From assembly GCA_963513935.1 (NCBI GenBank), contig OY740776.1, forward strand, positions 7,532,724 through 7,596,723: a stretch of 64,000 nucleotides of DNA, in the 5' to 3' direction. Positions 44,890 through 54,760 of this stretch are shown here, piece after piece. The translations under genes were made by a program, and so were the position numbers. The notes under the pieces are model-generated. The model did no database searches and was not told the origin of the DNA. It saw only the letters and a list, made by a program, of their open reading frames with translations. Within the stretch, counting starts at the first letter, position 1. The number at the start of each line of letters is the position of its first letter. Source of the DNA: Aphrophora alni. Taxonomy: Eukaryota > Arthropoda > Insecta > Hemiptera > Aphrophoridae.

Positions 44890-46620
44890 GACTGATTTTC
44901 ACAACTTCATGAAAGTGATTTTCGACATGCTATCCATCTGTCAGTGGTGTTGTTTGTACGTAAACACAAAAGCAACCACAAAAATTAAGATAGGAACATT
45001 AAATTTGAAATAGGAGACTGTAATGTGCTCATATAGAACACTATAGGAATCCAAAAAAAATCTAATTGAGAATGTCAAAATGGTGGCCATTTTAAACAGT
45101 TTTTTGTTTGCATATCGTGTGTTATTCAATTTATAACAAACTAAATTATTGGAGATTTCAATTCTACATGTAATGGCACCAATCACACTTCCCTTTGTTG
45201 GCAAATAATGAAGGTATTGTCCAAAATATAATTTCAAACTCTGATGTAAGAAAATGTGATATTCATATATGAGGGTCTTTTTATCAACCTCCGATAGGGT
45301 ATGAAATAAAGACAAGTGTAAATAACAAAATGGTTTATAACCAGAAGTTAAGTACAATCAAAATTATTTTTCTACATAATCACCGTGAAGATTGAGGCAT
45401 TTATCATACTGGTGAATGAATTTGGTAATACTTCTTCATAGAAGTGTGTTGAGATATGTATCGGTAGTATCTTTAAGCTCTTTGTTGGTGCGGATGCGCT
45501 GTCCTTTCAAACATGCCTTCAGCTCTGAAACCGATGAAAATCACTCGGTGCCAGAATTAGACCGTACGGTGGGTGGATGATTGAAAACTTTCCATTGAAA
45601 TTGCGCAAGAAATTGTTTGGTCAATGCAACACTATGTGGTTGTGAATCAAAACAACTCCAGAAAATGACATACCTATCTGCTTGTTCTGAATCGGCTCTC
45701 CATAGTCGGTGTATTGTCTGCAATAAATATCTTCATATAATCCACAAGCAACATCCCATTTGGGCCCAAAAAATTGTAGCCATGGCCTTCCTGTTGTTGA
45801 AAGTTTGGTTAAACTTTTTAAGGAGTTTTTGTCCATCCGCTGTTTTCATTTCTGGATTGTCGTAGTGAATCTCCTGTCATGATCGATTTAAAAAACTCTT
45901 TTCCCTCATCATCATAACACAAGAGAAAGGTTAAGACTGATGCCATGCACCATGTTTTTTGTCCTCGGACAGCATTTTAGGAACTCAACGGGCAAAAAGT
46001 TTTGTTAGCTCACAATCGTGTAAACAGAAGACCTTGAAATTTCAGGAAATCTATATACAACTCACTAATAGTATATCTCTGTCTATCGAACTAATTGGTC
46101 AACTAGCTGAACAAGGTCCACCTAAACGTTTATAAATATTATCATAAATGTTAGTTCAGTCATTTTAAAATATCCTATACCACTGTAGCATAATACTGTC
46201 ACTCATGAAGTTTTCACCATATACTTGACTCATTCTGCCATGAATTTCAGCCCTTCTACCTAAAGAAAACTATTAATGGTTCGCAACTTATTCTTAACAG
46301 GAGAATCAATCATGGTGCCCATTTTTACAAGCCTGCAGCACAGATTCCACTAATGTGTTGGAATTAGGCAATCGAAGACGTTATGGTGAGGGAGCTGCGT
46401 AGTAGGAAGGTTTTCACCTCTGCCTCCTAACACCTCACAGAACACTTAGTGGCAAGTTCAGAGTTTGAAAAAATAGCCCTCGTAGTTATGAAATTCAGCA
46501 GAATTACATCATCAAAGCTAGTTTTGACTCTCCCACTATGTACAGCTTTGAGTCTGAGAGGGCCGAGACATTAATACGAGCGAGGTGAGTAAAGACTTTT
46601 TAATATATACACATCTATAA
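44890..46620 (+). repeat. Dispersed repeat family F, copy split by mariner
   Basis: 44890-45270 and 46482-46620 together match 6480-6895 in order, and the mariner at 45271-46481 sits in the gap. Shared blocks include TGTAATGTGCTCATATAGAA and the tail GACTTTTTAAT. The mariner is therefore the younger insertion. Confidence 0.7.
45271..46481 (-). mobile_element. Near full-length mariner, decayed
   Basis: Inverted ends GAGGGTCTTTTTATCAACC and (reverse complement) GAGGGCTATTTTTTCAAAC; 1211 bp, the usual mariner size. Minus-strand pieces include I-Q-N-K-Q-I-G-M then G-V-V-L-I-H-N near 45640 (second catalytic region; the expected Asp after H reads Asn) and the C-terminal Y-D-K-C-L-N-L-H-G-D-Y-V-E-K near 45375-45410. 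Stops and frameshifts are present throughout. Confidence 0.92.
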
Positions 46621-46655
46621 GAAACATTAACGCTTAGTCAATGTTAATAAAGTAA

Positions 46656-46658
<3 letters not shown>

Positions 46659-46693
<35 letters not shown>
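46659..46693. repeat. (TA)n microsatellite
   Basis: An AT dinucleotide run of about 35 bp. Confidence 0.94.
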
Positions 46694-46698
<5 letters not shown>

Positions 46699-46797
46699 CA
46701 AACTTCCGATGTGTTTGTAAACAAAGTTATGGTACCTTAGTGTACAAGACTGATCTACCAATACAATTTATCACCTCCAAGTTATGGTTTGATTGGT

Positions 46798-46842
46798 GTA
46801 TCACTGAAGAGGACGACCTTGTCATTGAAACGTGTCTGATAC
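46798..46842 (+). ncRNA. Hammerhead ribozyme candidate, six-bp stem I
   Basis: GTATCA, core CTGAAGA, a 16-nt stem II (GACGAC/GTCATT with one mismatch, loop CTT, one extra G before it), GAAA, stem III AC-GT-GT, C at the cleavage position, then TGATAC, which pairs perfectly with GTATCA. It has the best stem I in the set. The sequence just upstream (GATCTACCAATACAATT) also occurs near 7960, hinting at a larger shared repeat. Confidence 0.55.
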
Positions 46843-46979
46843 TTAGGCGTATTTTTTGTGAGAATTGTGTTCTATTTGTTTGTTATCCAACTCATGAGAA
46901 TTACTTTTAGATGATCTGATGGGGCTAGGTAAGTACCATGATGGTTCTCATCAACTTTTTACTTTCTCATATATAATAT

Positions 46980-47900
46980 GTAGTTTTGTATCCTTGTGAA
47001 TTTGAACCTTCCATCTTACTTGTGGTCTTCCACTTTATAATCTCTCTAGTACTCTTTTAGGCAATTCTGGTTTCTCTATCTTCATTATGAGTCCAAACAT
47101 TTGTTATTAATTGTTTCTTTCAGCGATTCAAACTAGAGAGATTCCCTTCTTGTAAAATTTTCTATTCCTCTAAAGTCTCACCTCTCTTGCCTGCAGTCTG
47201 CTCAGATCTTTCTTTGATCCTTTCCTTCCAGTGCCACTTTCCTTTTTGGTTCTTTGTTTCTATCAACTTACTCCTTACTCCTTTGGCTAGTTATTCTCTC
47301 TCCAGGCCCTCTTAAGTTTCCTTCCATGCCATGATGTCAGCTGTATATCTCATCACGTTCTTCCTCTACTTTATGGCCTTGTACTTCTGTAGAGGAAAGA
47401 ATGATGAAATTCTTTCTTGTCTCACTCCCCTTTCGCTTGGAACAAGTCAGATCATTTCTCTTCTCTTTTTATACAATTTTTTGCACTTTTCATATAATAT
47501 ATGTTTTTATTTTCTTTAATTCCCTTCATTAATTATTAATCTTCGAGTTCAACCTACCATATATTTTCTCTACACTGTGTCGTAAGCTTTCTATAAATTA
47601 ATTAAGTTCATCACATTTTCTTTACCATATTCCCATCTTTTCTCTATGGTATGCCTTAATACAAAGATCACATTCGAAGTTAATCTACCTTGTCTGAAGC
47701 CACATTGTTCTTCCCTCTAGAGTTTTTGTACTAATAAATTCTCATAGATTTTTTGACAAACACAGCAGTGTAATTTTTCTACAGTTTTACACTGTAAATT
47801 GTTTCCTTTCTTATAAATCTTGTTTTCCTTCCATATCACTTTCATCACACTATACAGGCAGTGGATTTCCTTTAGTCCTTCTACATTTATCATTCCTCGT
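46980..47900 (-). pseudogene. LINE reverse transcriptase remnant
   Basis: On the minus strand, from high to low coordinates: W-K-E-N-K-I-Y-K-K-G near 47840, E-Q-C-G-F-R-Q-G-R near 47690, K-A-Y-D-T-V near 47580, and near 47000-47100 L-P-K-R-V-L-E-R then G-R-P-Q-V-R-W-K. These are the Q-x-G-F-R-x-G-R-S, D-x-x-K-A-Y-D-x-V and terminal G-R-P-x-x-R-W motifs of LINE ORF2. The Y-x-D-D region is not clear. Many stops. Confidence 0.82.
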
Positions 47901-49900
47901 CAACTCAAACATATATGTAGTATCACATTTTGTTGCAGTTAAAAAATTTGGTTGAGTTTTTTTATGGAAATATCCTTTTAGCCCTATGAATAAAAAAAAA
48001 AAAAAAAAAGGTGTTTTTGAAAGGACATTAAAATAAAAACAATTTATAAAACACTTGAAATATTTACTAAGAAGCTGTCCTTTTATATGCCATTTTAAAA
48101 AACTTTCTTTACTACAACAATAATAAAATTTTAATTAAGACAAAATCCCCCCCCACTCTCGTGACATGTGCAAAGTGCTAAGATATTCTTTCCGAAAAAC
48201 ACTACTACTACAATTTATATAAAACTTTTGTAAACATTTTTTACCGTAGAAATTTTAGAAAATCGTTATTGCATAAAATTGGAAAGTAATGGTAATTGGC
48301 CTAATTGTACGTACACTATCTAGTTTTCTAATTTTAGTTTTATTGGGAGTTATTTTTTTAAATAGTGATTATTATTTTTTAAATAAAATATGTGTTTACA
48401 AAAAACATGTTCATTTCTGTTAATGTTTTATTCTAAAAAAATTGTCAACTGCTTGTCTTTCACAATTTTATTCCCCCCTCCCACCACCAATTAAACAATA
48501 TGATAATTTGTATGAAGATTTTCACTGTCTCATTTCTCTAGATCAATTTGAGCTTGAATTCTGACATGTTTTAAAATTGAATTGGAAAATTTGTGTTTGA
48601 CTTTTATTTTAATTGTTAAAACTGCAGTAATTAAAGAAAATATCAATAAACTTTATTATGTAGGCTACTAATGGCTTAAATTAAATAAATACAAAAGTTA
48701 CTGTTTAAAAAAAAATTATAAATTGACACGAAGTACATTTAGTCTGATCTATATCTTTTTCCGATTTCTTGAAAATTAACCAACTACTATTTCCTTGGAT
48801 ATTTATTTTTAAAAAGTATTATATTTTATTGATAATTTACTAAAAACTCTTGAGTACAGAAACTAAAATATATCTAAAGGTTTTCATTGAACTATACTCG
48901 TATATTAATTTAATTTGTCTTGTGGACACATTATGCAATCACATTACAGCTCCATGACACAATAAGCATGCAAACAATAAACATGCAAACGCCCCTGCGG
49001 GTGGTATGAGGGTGTTAAGTTTGCCCCAGATATTTAGACTGCAATGCCAATCTGTCATTTGTAGTTCCTACAATTGGCCACCAGATAGTGTTTGCATGCA
49101 TTATCAAAAATATCCCAACATAACTCGGCGGCAATTTGAAATCACATTTAACTTTAAATGCTTTTTTTAAAAATTAATTAATAAATTAAAAACCTTCCTT
49201 AATTAAACATATAAATTTGTATAATTGTATTTTGTGAAATGGTTATTTGTAGAAATTGAATATGTGGTAACTTTTGTAGAATGTATAAAATAAAGTAACA
49301 ACGGAACGTGAAAACAAATTAGTCAAGGGTCGCTGGGTTACAATTCTCTGGAATGGAACAGTATTCAGGGCAATGACTGAAAGACTTGATTTTCATGCTA
49401 TTTATGTACTTTAATCGCACATATGCAATCTATGTATAAAATAACTAAGATTTGTTGTAAGCGACTATTACTAGGCCTATAATAATAACTAAAATTGACT
49501 TATTGGCTTATATAAATAATATATTAGGTAAAACTAAACCTTAAAATTCTTAATTTTAATCTGGTTTTTCTTAAATTAATTGAATGTTTAAAGTATTTAT
49601 AATTTGTACTCAATATGATAAAATTTGTATTATTTCCTTCCATTGTTCGTTGATTTGCAGAAAAGTAGGTTACACTTTTCTATGTTTAAAAATACAAGAC
49701 AATAAATGTTTATTGGAAAACACATTGTTGTGTCATCAAATTTAGCTATTTCGATGTTAATATTTTGCTGATGTATTTTAAATAAATTTGATTTGGATAT
49801 TTTATTAAAGAGAATATGTTTGTTAAGAATTGAGTGGTTAAATAAAAATAAAAATGAGTCAAGCTCTGTTGTTAAAATGAAGTACTCAAGATGTTCCTCA
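47901..49900. other. Intergenic, AT-rich
   Basis: No gene or classified transposon seen. 48965-49100 has three short ATGCAAAC/GTTTGCAT octamer-like words and two G/C-richer patches. The rest is A/T-rich sequence with poly(A) runs. Confidence 0.6.
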
Positions 49901-49947
49901 AGAGATCAATAGAAAGAATGTTTTGCGCATGACATTATAGCAAAAAA

Positions 49948-49955
49948 TGACGTCA
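49948..49955. promoter_or_regulatory. CRE-like palindrome upstream of Khc
   Basis: TGACGTCA, the perfect cAMP-response/ATF site, lies 380 bp before the Khc start codon in a locally CG-containing patch (GACATCGCGACGCC, ATGGACGTCGTAG nearby). CpG is scarce elsewhere in this window. Confidence 0.5.
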
Positions 49956-50079
49956 CAGACATCGCGACGCCAAGCATGGACGTCGTAGAAATGTAGCTAA
50001 ACTCGGAGTACACAAAAACTAACAATAAAGATCTGTCATAACACACGAAAATTGTCTAATTGATTCATTTATAAATACC

Positions 50080-50334
50080 ATATTGGTGCATTAGTTGGTG
50101 TCGTTTTTGTAGAGACTATACAGTCAGCTGCTTAAATTATTCGTCAGAGGCGCCATTGTTGGTGTAAGATCGAATCATATCATGGCAGCCATTTTGGTTG
50201 GTAGGTGGGTTCTTGTACTTGGATGTCAATGTGTGTTTTAAAACAGTCTCCTTTACTTTATTTATGTACAGAATTAAGCTCCAAGGATTAATATTATCGC
50301 TTTAGTATATGTTGTGTTGTGAAAATACATAATC
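50080..50334 (+). promoter_or_regulatory. Probable Khc promoter and 5' UTR
   Basis: The region just before the start codon has GGCGCCATTGTTGG and GGCAGCCATTTTGGTTGG, both holding the C-C-A-T core of YY1/Pho-like sites, and Inr-like T-C-A-G-T words. No clear TATA box at a fitting distance. The transcription start cannot be fixed from sequence. Confidence 0.4.
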
Positions 50335-50481
50335 ATGTCGGGTGAACGTGAAATTGCCGCAGAAGACAGTATTAAAGTGGTCTGCCGATTCAGGCCGTTG
50401 AACAACTCTGAAGAAAAAGCAGGATCAAAATTCATAGTTAAATTTCCATCTGGATCTGACGAGAACTGCATATCCATTGGG
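50335..50481 (+). CDS. Khc: Kinesin heavy chain, first coding exon
   Basis: 49 codons from ATG to a donor GGG|GTAAGT in phase 0. It reads M-S-G-E-R-E-I-A-A-E-D then S-I-K-V-V-C-R-F-R-P-L-N, the first beta strand of the kinesin-1 motor domain, then E-E-K-A-G-S-K-F and E-N-C-I-S-I. The match to insect conventional kinesin (KIF5 type) is close. Kinesin-1 is the plus-end microtubule motor for vesicles and other cargo. The ATP-binding P-loop lies in later exons that are not in this window. The next exon was searched for by its expected K-V-Y-x-F-D start and not found to 64000, so intron 1 is longer than 13.5 kb. Confidence 0.95.
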
Positions 50482-51165
50482 GTAAGTTAAATGCGATTGT
50501 TAATTATTATTTTGTTTACATAACCTTACATTCTAGTGCTTAGTTTATGTAAGTGTGAGTAGTTTCTATTTTTAGGATTTATAGGCTAGATTAGGAAGTA
50601 TCTTCCAACATTTTTTTGATAGACTGGTTTATAAAATATGTTTTTAAGTTGTGCTTAAATATGTCAACAACCAAGTTAAATTCTAATAAAGACTATTGCC
50701 ATTGTTGGCAGACTATAAAATAATAATGTTCTATAAACGTTTATACAAAGAAATGTCCGTACAATTATTGTTATTATATATTATAAATAGTCAGCCTAGA
50801 CCTGATTTTGTAAGGTTAGGGCATTTATTTAGGTTCAAAGTTACCTTTAAATATGTCTACTTAAACATAATATTTTGGTTGAACCTAGTCTGTGATTTTC
50901 ATGTATATAATCTTCAAAATTCAACAGTGGAGGCTGTCATTCACCAACCAGTTTGAAACTATTTTCGGCCTATTTGTCAGAATATCCCATAGTTGGGTAG
51001 CAATTTTACATTAAAAGATTTAGGTCTTTAAAAAAATTAAAACAACAGTTTTAGTATTTTAATAGGCTATAGCGTATACAGTTCCATATGCTTAATTAAA
51101 TTTGTACATAGGCTATATTTCCTATCTACAGTAGCCTACAAATTAGTTATTTAAGCTAGCAAAAA

Positions 51166-51568
51166 AATTGTTTACTGTGACTGAACCCGTCTTTTTGTCG
51201 ATTTAAAAAAAATCATGTTCTACATTACTCGGAGCTAACTTTTTCATGGGAATTTTAACTTATCTAGTTTAAAGTCAATTAAGTGAATTACGTGTGTAAA
51301 ATAGTTTTGTATACATATATATAAAACCACAAAAAAAAATGTGTGAGTGTTCCCATGCAGTCACCCATCCAAGTACTAACCACGCTCAATGTTGCTTGAC
51401 TTTGGTGATTTATAAATACTTTGAAATCTGTAGTTTTGATATCGTGATTTTTTGGTGAAAAAGTTAGCTCCGCATTGAAAACTTATTTTGTTATTAATAA
51501 ATAAGGTATGTAGAACATGATTAAAAAAATCGCCAAAAAGACCAGTTGCTGTTACAGTAAACATTATA
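51166..51568. repeat. Inverted-repeat element around a 5S rRNA piece
   Basis: Arms of about 80-100 bp at 51166-51250 and 51465-51568 share TTTACTGT, GTCTTTTTG-x-CGATTT, ATCATGTTCTACAT and GGAGCTAACTTTTTCA in inverted order. The middle holds the 5S-derived fragment at 51345-51408. Confidence 0.75.
51345..51408 (-). pseudogene. 5S rRNA-derived fragment
   Basis: On the minus strand it reads TCACCAAAGTCAAGCAACAT, then a diverged GAGCGTGGT, then TAGTACTTGGATGGGTGACT and GGGAACACT. This is the middle and 3' part of 5S rRNA, including the internal promoter boxes A and C. The first 45 or so bases of 5S are missing. It is a retro-pseudogene or the head of a 5S-derived (SINE3-type) element. Confidence 0.88.
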
Positions 51569-52561
51569 AAAAAAAGTAGGTTATTATATTTTTTGGTTTT
51601 AAAATCCTTTAATTAATTTAAATCCAGGTCTTATTTAAAAAAATCTGCTGTGTAACAAAATGAGGATTGATTTAAAGTCATAGTACCTTTAAATAAGATA
51701 ACTTTAAATACGATTAGTGTAAACTCAATGAGAAATATATCAGTAATTTCTTTTTATTTAAATATCTGTTGCATTCTTTGTTAGTTATTCAAATCTAAGT
51801 TAGCTACTATTATATCTACTTTATTAAATATGGTTAGAGATACTAAAACCATAACAAGAAGGTAAAGATGAATTAGGTCCTTATTTTGGAAGTTTTATGT
51901 TCATATTTTCACTAAATCTAACAAAGCACATATCATTTACAAAACTTATGACCAGTGATTTGGTACTTTACATGTGGACTATTTTGTGCTAAGTGTAATC
52001 GGCACCTAGTTACTGTAGGCCTTCTCTAATCTATATCAATGTCCTTTTAAATATCTGTAAACACTGTTAAGCAGCTTTAAACATATTAATACCTTACGTT
52101 TATTATAAAATAGGTCTATGTCATCTTTCATAATTTGCCAGAAATCTAGAGTCTAATCTACATATATGATTGTAGCACATTTCATTATTAGACTATAGCC
52201 TATTATGTTTTTGGTTAATTTTTGTTAGAAACAAACGGTAATTTAGGTCATTATTTATTTTAACACCTCTAAATGAATTTTGAAACTTTAAATTGCCAGA
52301 GTGTAATTTTAAAATAATAATATACAAATTTGTATAGCTATACAAAGTAGGCTAAACACTGCAATCATACCGTTAGCCATTTTGACTATATCTTTAAATT
52401 TTAACATTTTGATACCCCATAATCATAAATTACATTCTCTTGGCCTTAAATAGAAGAGTAATCAATAATTATGCATTTCAGCTCACCCTAGTTTTTAGTC
52501 TGGCTGCATTACTAGACTATGTTTATGTTATGCTGTACGTTACATTAGTGTAAATTAAAGG

Positions 52562-52619
52562 ACAAAGGTCTGGGAAGATAACCATGTATATATGTAAGAT
52601 TACCTTCCCAGACCTTTGT
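52562..52619. repeat. 20-bp hairpin
   Basis: ACAAAGGTCTGGGAAGATAA and its complement with one wobble position, loop of 18 bases. An isolated inverted repeat in the Khc intron. No ORF or precursor-like context was found. Confidence 0.8.
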
Positions 52620-53984
52620 AAACATAGACTCGTAATCCAGTCACAAGCTTAATTCACATTGTCATTGTACACATTCCTCATAATACAAATAAGCCTTAAG
52701 TCCTTATCTCATAAAGTGTTAGTTTCTTCAACATTAATGGATTTTTAGAATTAAAAATTGTTTTGCCTTATTACAAAATATCTGATTAATGACAAACAAG
52801 GTAAAAAGTTTGTTAGGTTACATGAGTTTTAGTGACTAAAATCTAGGGTGACCTTCAATGCATAATTAGCGAGTAATCTTTTTTAACCTAGGGTACAGCA
52901 TTAATTTAAGGAGGTATTTAACTCTAGCAATGCAAGTAGGTTGGATTTTTTGCAACCTAAAAGTTAAAAGTAGGACATTTTTTTATAGGCTATATAGAAT
53001 GAACTGAATTAAGTTTACTTGAATAGAATATAAAACTTGACCTAACCCAATCTTTTTATCAAGTAGTTGATTTATCACTTATACCAAACAAGTGTGCAGT
53101 TAACGATTATATATAATATATACAACTATGTAGGCTACTCTTTAACAATTTAACTTATGAGCTTTCAACATTCTCATAAATTTCTCAGTATAAATTCTGA
53201 TATCATCAAAGTTTAGAATCTGGCCATTTTTTAAAATTCGTTTTGGTAGGCTACACTAAAGTAAATAATTGCCTTAAAACTTAGTCAATTATTTTATTGT
53301 TCACTTGACAATGTAACCAATTTCTGATGATCCTGTCATGGTAAGATCCCTGAGAGTGTCTACTCTGCTGCGATTGTCTTATAGTTGGCAATCTGTGCCC
53401 GTAGAGTATATTAATCTGTGAAGATGGTAAATAAAGAAAGTGTAGTTGTAGGAAATTAATAAACAATAGGATTTAGACGTATATAAATAGTTTGGACATG
53501 TTATACCCCAGGTTACAGAAGGGCATCATACCGATGATTGCCTTATTAAGGTAATGTAGGGTTTATGTTTCAATGTGTCGCAAATGGAAGAGGTGATGAA
53601 AGAAAAGTGTCTATTATGAGGACTAGGTTGAACAGACATTTTTCATTTTATGTTTGTACTGTGAATGGAAGGGAAAATAACATTGGTGTGCAAAGATTCA
53701 CTTATTATGTAGTCAAAAATCGAGGAAAGTGTAGTCAAAAATAAAATTAATGTAGTAAACTCTAAGAGATACATTATAATTATGTTATGTCATTAAAATC
53801 ATTTCCCCTCCCATTTCAATTTTGAACGACCAACTGGATGGGGATAAAATATGACTAAAACTCCTTTCAGTAATTTTTGTTGGCTTAAAGAAGTTAGATA
53901 GGGCAATTTTGCCTTATCCCCTTCCATAGCGTTTTTTTCTTTTTTTTGGGAGGAAATTTAAAATGTTAGCCTAAACGGTAACTT

Positions 53985-54130
53985 CCTAGCGTCCCTAGTC
54001 CTTGAATACTCTAATAGTGTCAGGGTCAGAAAAGAACAAGAGATGATAGGAAAGATGAAAGAGAGGGATCTAACCCAAGACTACATGAAAGAAGATGTAG
54101 ATCCAAATAGGGTCTCTGGTATTGCCAAAC
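53985..54130 (+). repeat. Dispersed repeat family E, copy 2
   Basis: Contains CCTTGAATACTCTAATAG, AGGAAAGATGAAAGAGAGGG and GTAGATCCAAATAGG-type blocks. Confidence 0.7.
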
Positions 54131-54602
54131 CCATTCTCACTAGTTAAGCTCCTGAAATTTACAAGAAATATGTTTTATGTCAAAAGAGACATAATATAAT
54201 GGATATATTTTTCTTTATTGTAATAATAAAAATTCACCTCTGTTGTTTTTATGACACTGATGCCGCTGTTCTGAACACTGAGTGTTCAGGAGGCGGTTTG
54301 TGGGTTGAATTATAGTCATTACAAAATTGAGAGTCAGATTCTGTGAAAAATTCTTAATTTAGTTTTTAAATCTGTAAAATGTTTAAGGCGTACTTTTGAA
54401 ATCCTCCTGTATTAAGTTTCTATTGGAGTATATTATATACTTTCCAGTTAAATGATTGTCAATATAATTTTTTTTTTTTAAATATATTATTTGCACTAAT
54501 TTGAATTCTGTATCTTCATTGGCAAATTTTAATTCTGCCTGCCTAATCAGGCATATTTGGAATTTACCCTTCAGGGGCTTGTTTATAGTGAGTATAGGCA
54601 TG

Positions 54603-54760
54603 ACAATCCCGAGGAATCCTGGCTGAATCTACACTTTGTCATGTAATATTGGGTTAGATGCCTTTCTTTCATCGTTACTACCAGGTCTCTCTTGACGAAC
54701 TCTAGTTCTCTGATGCCTATCAGTGTATTTAAAGGCCAGAGATTTATTTTATGTTCTTTT
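54603..54760 (-). repeat. Dispersed repeat family E, copy 3
   Basis: Reverse-strand copy about 470 bp after copy 2, so the two face each other. It has CTGAATCTACAC, CAGGTCTCTCTTGACGAACT and GGCCAGAGATT in inverted order. Confidence 0.7.

Noticed and set aside
45617..45865. Plus-strand open frame of 82 codons
   Set aside because: Shadow of the minus-strand mariner transposase.
53320..53352. CTGATGATCCTG word
   Set aside because: No GAAA at a fitting distance, so not counted with the hammerhead-like sites.
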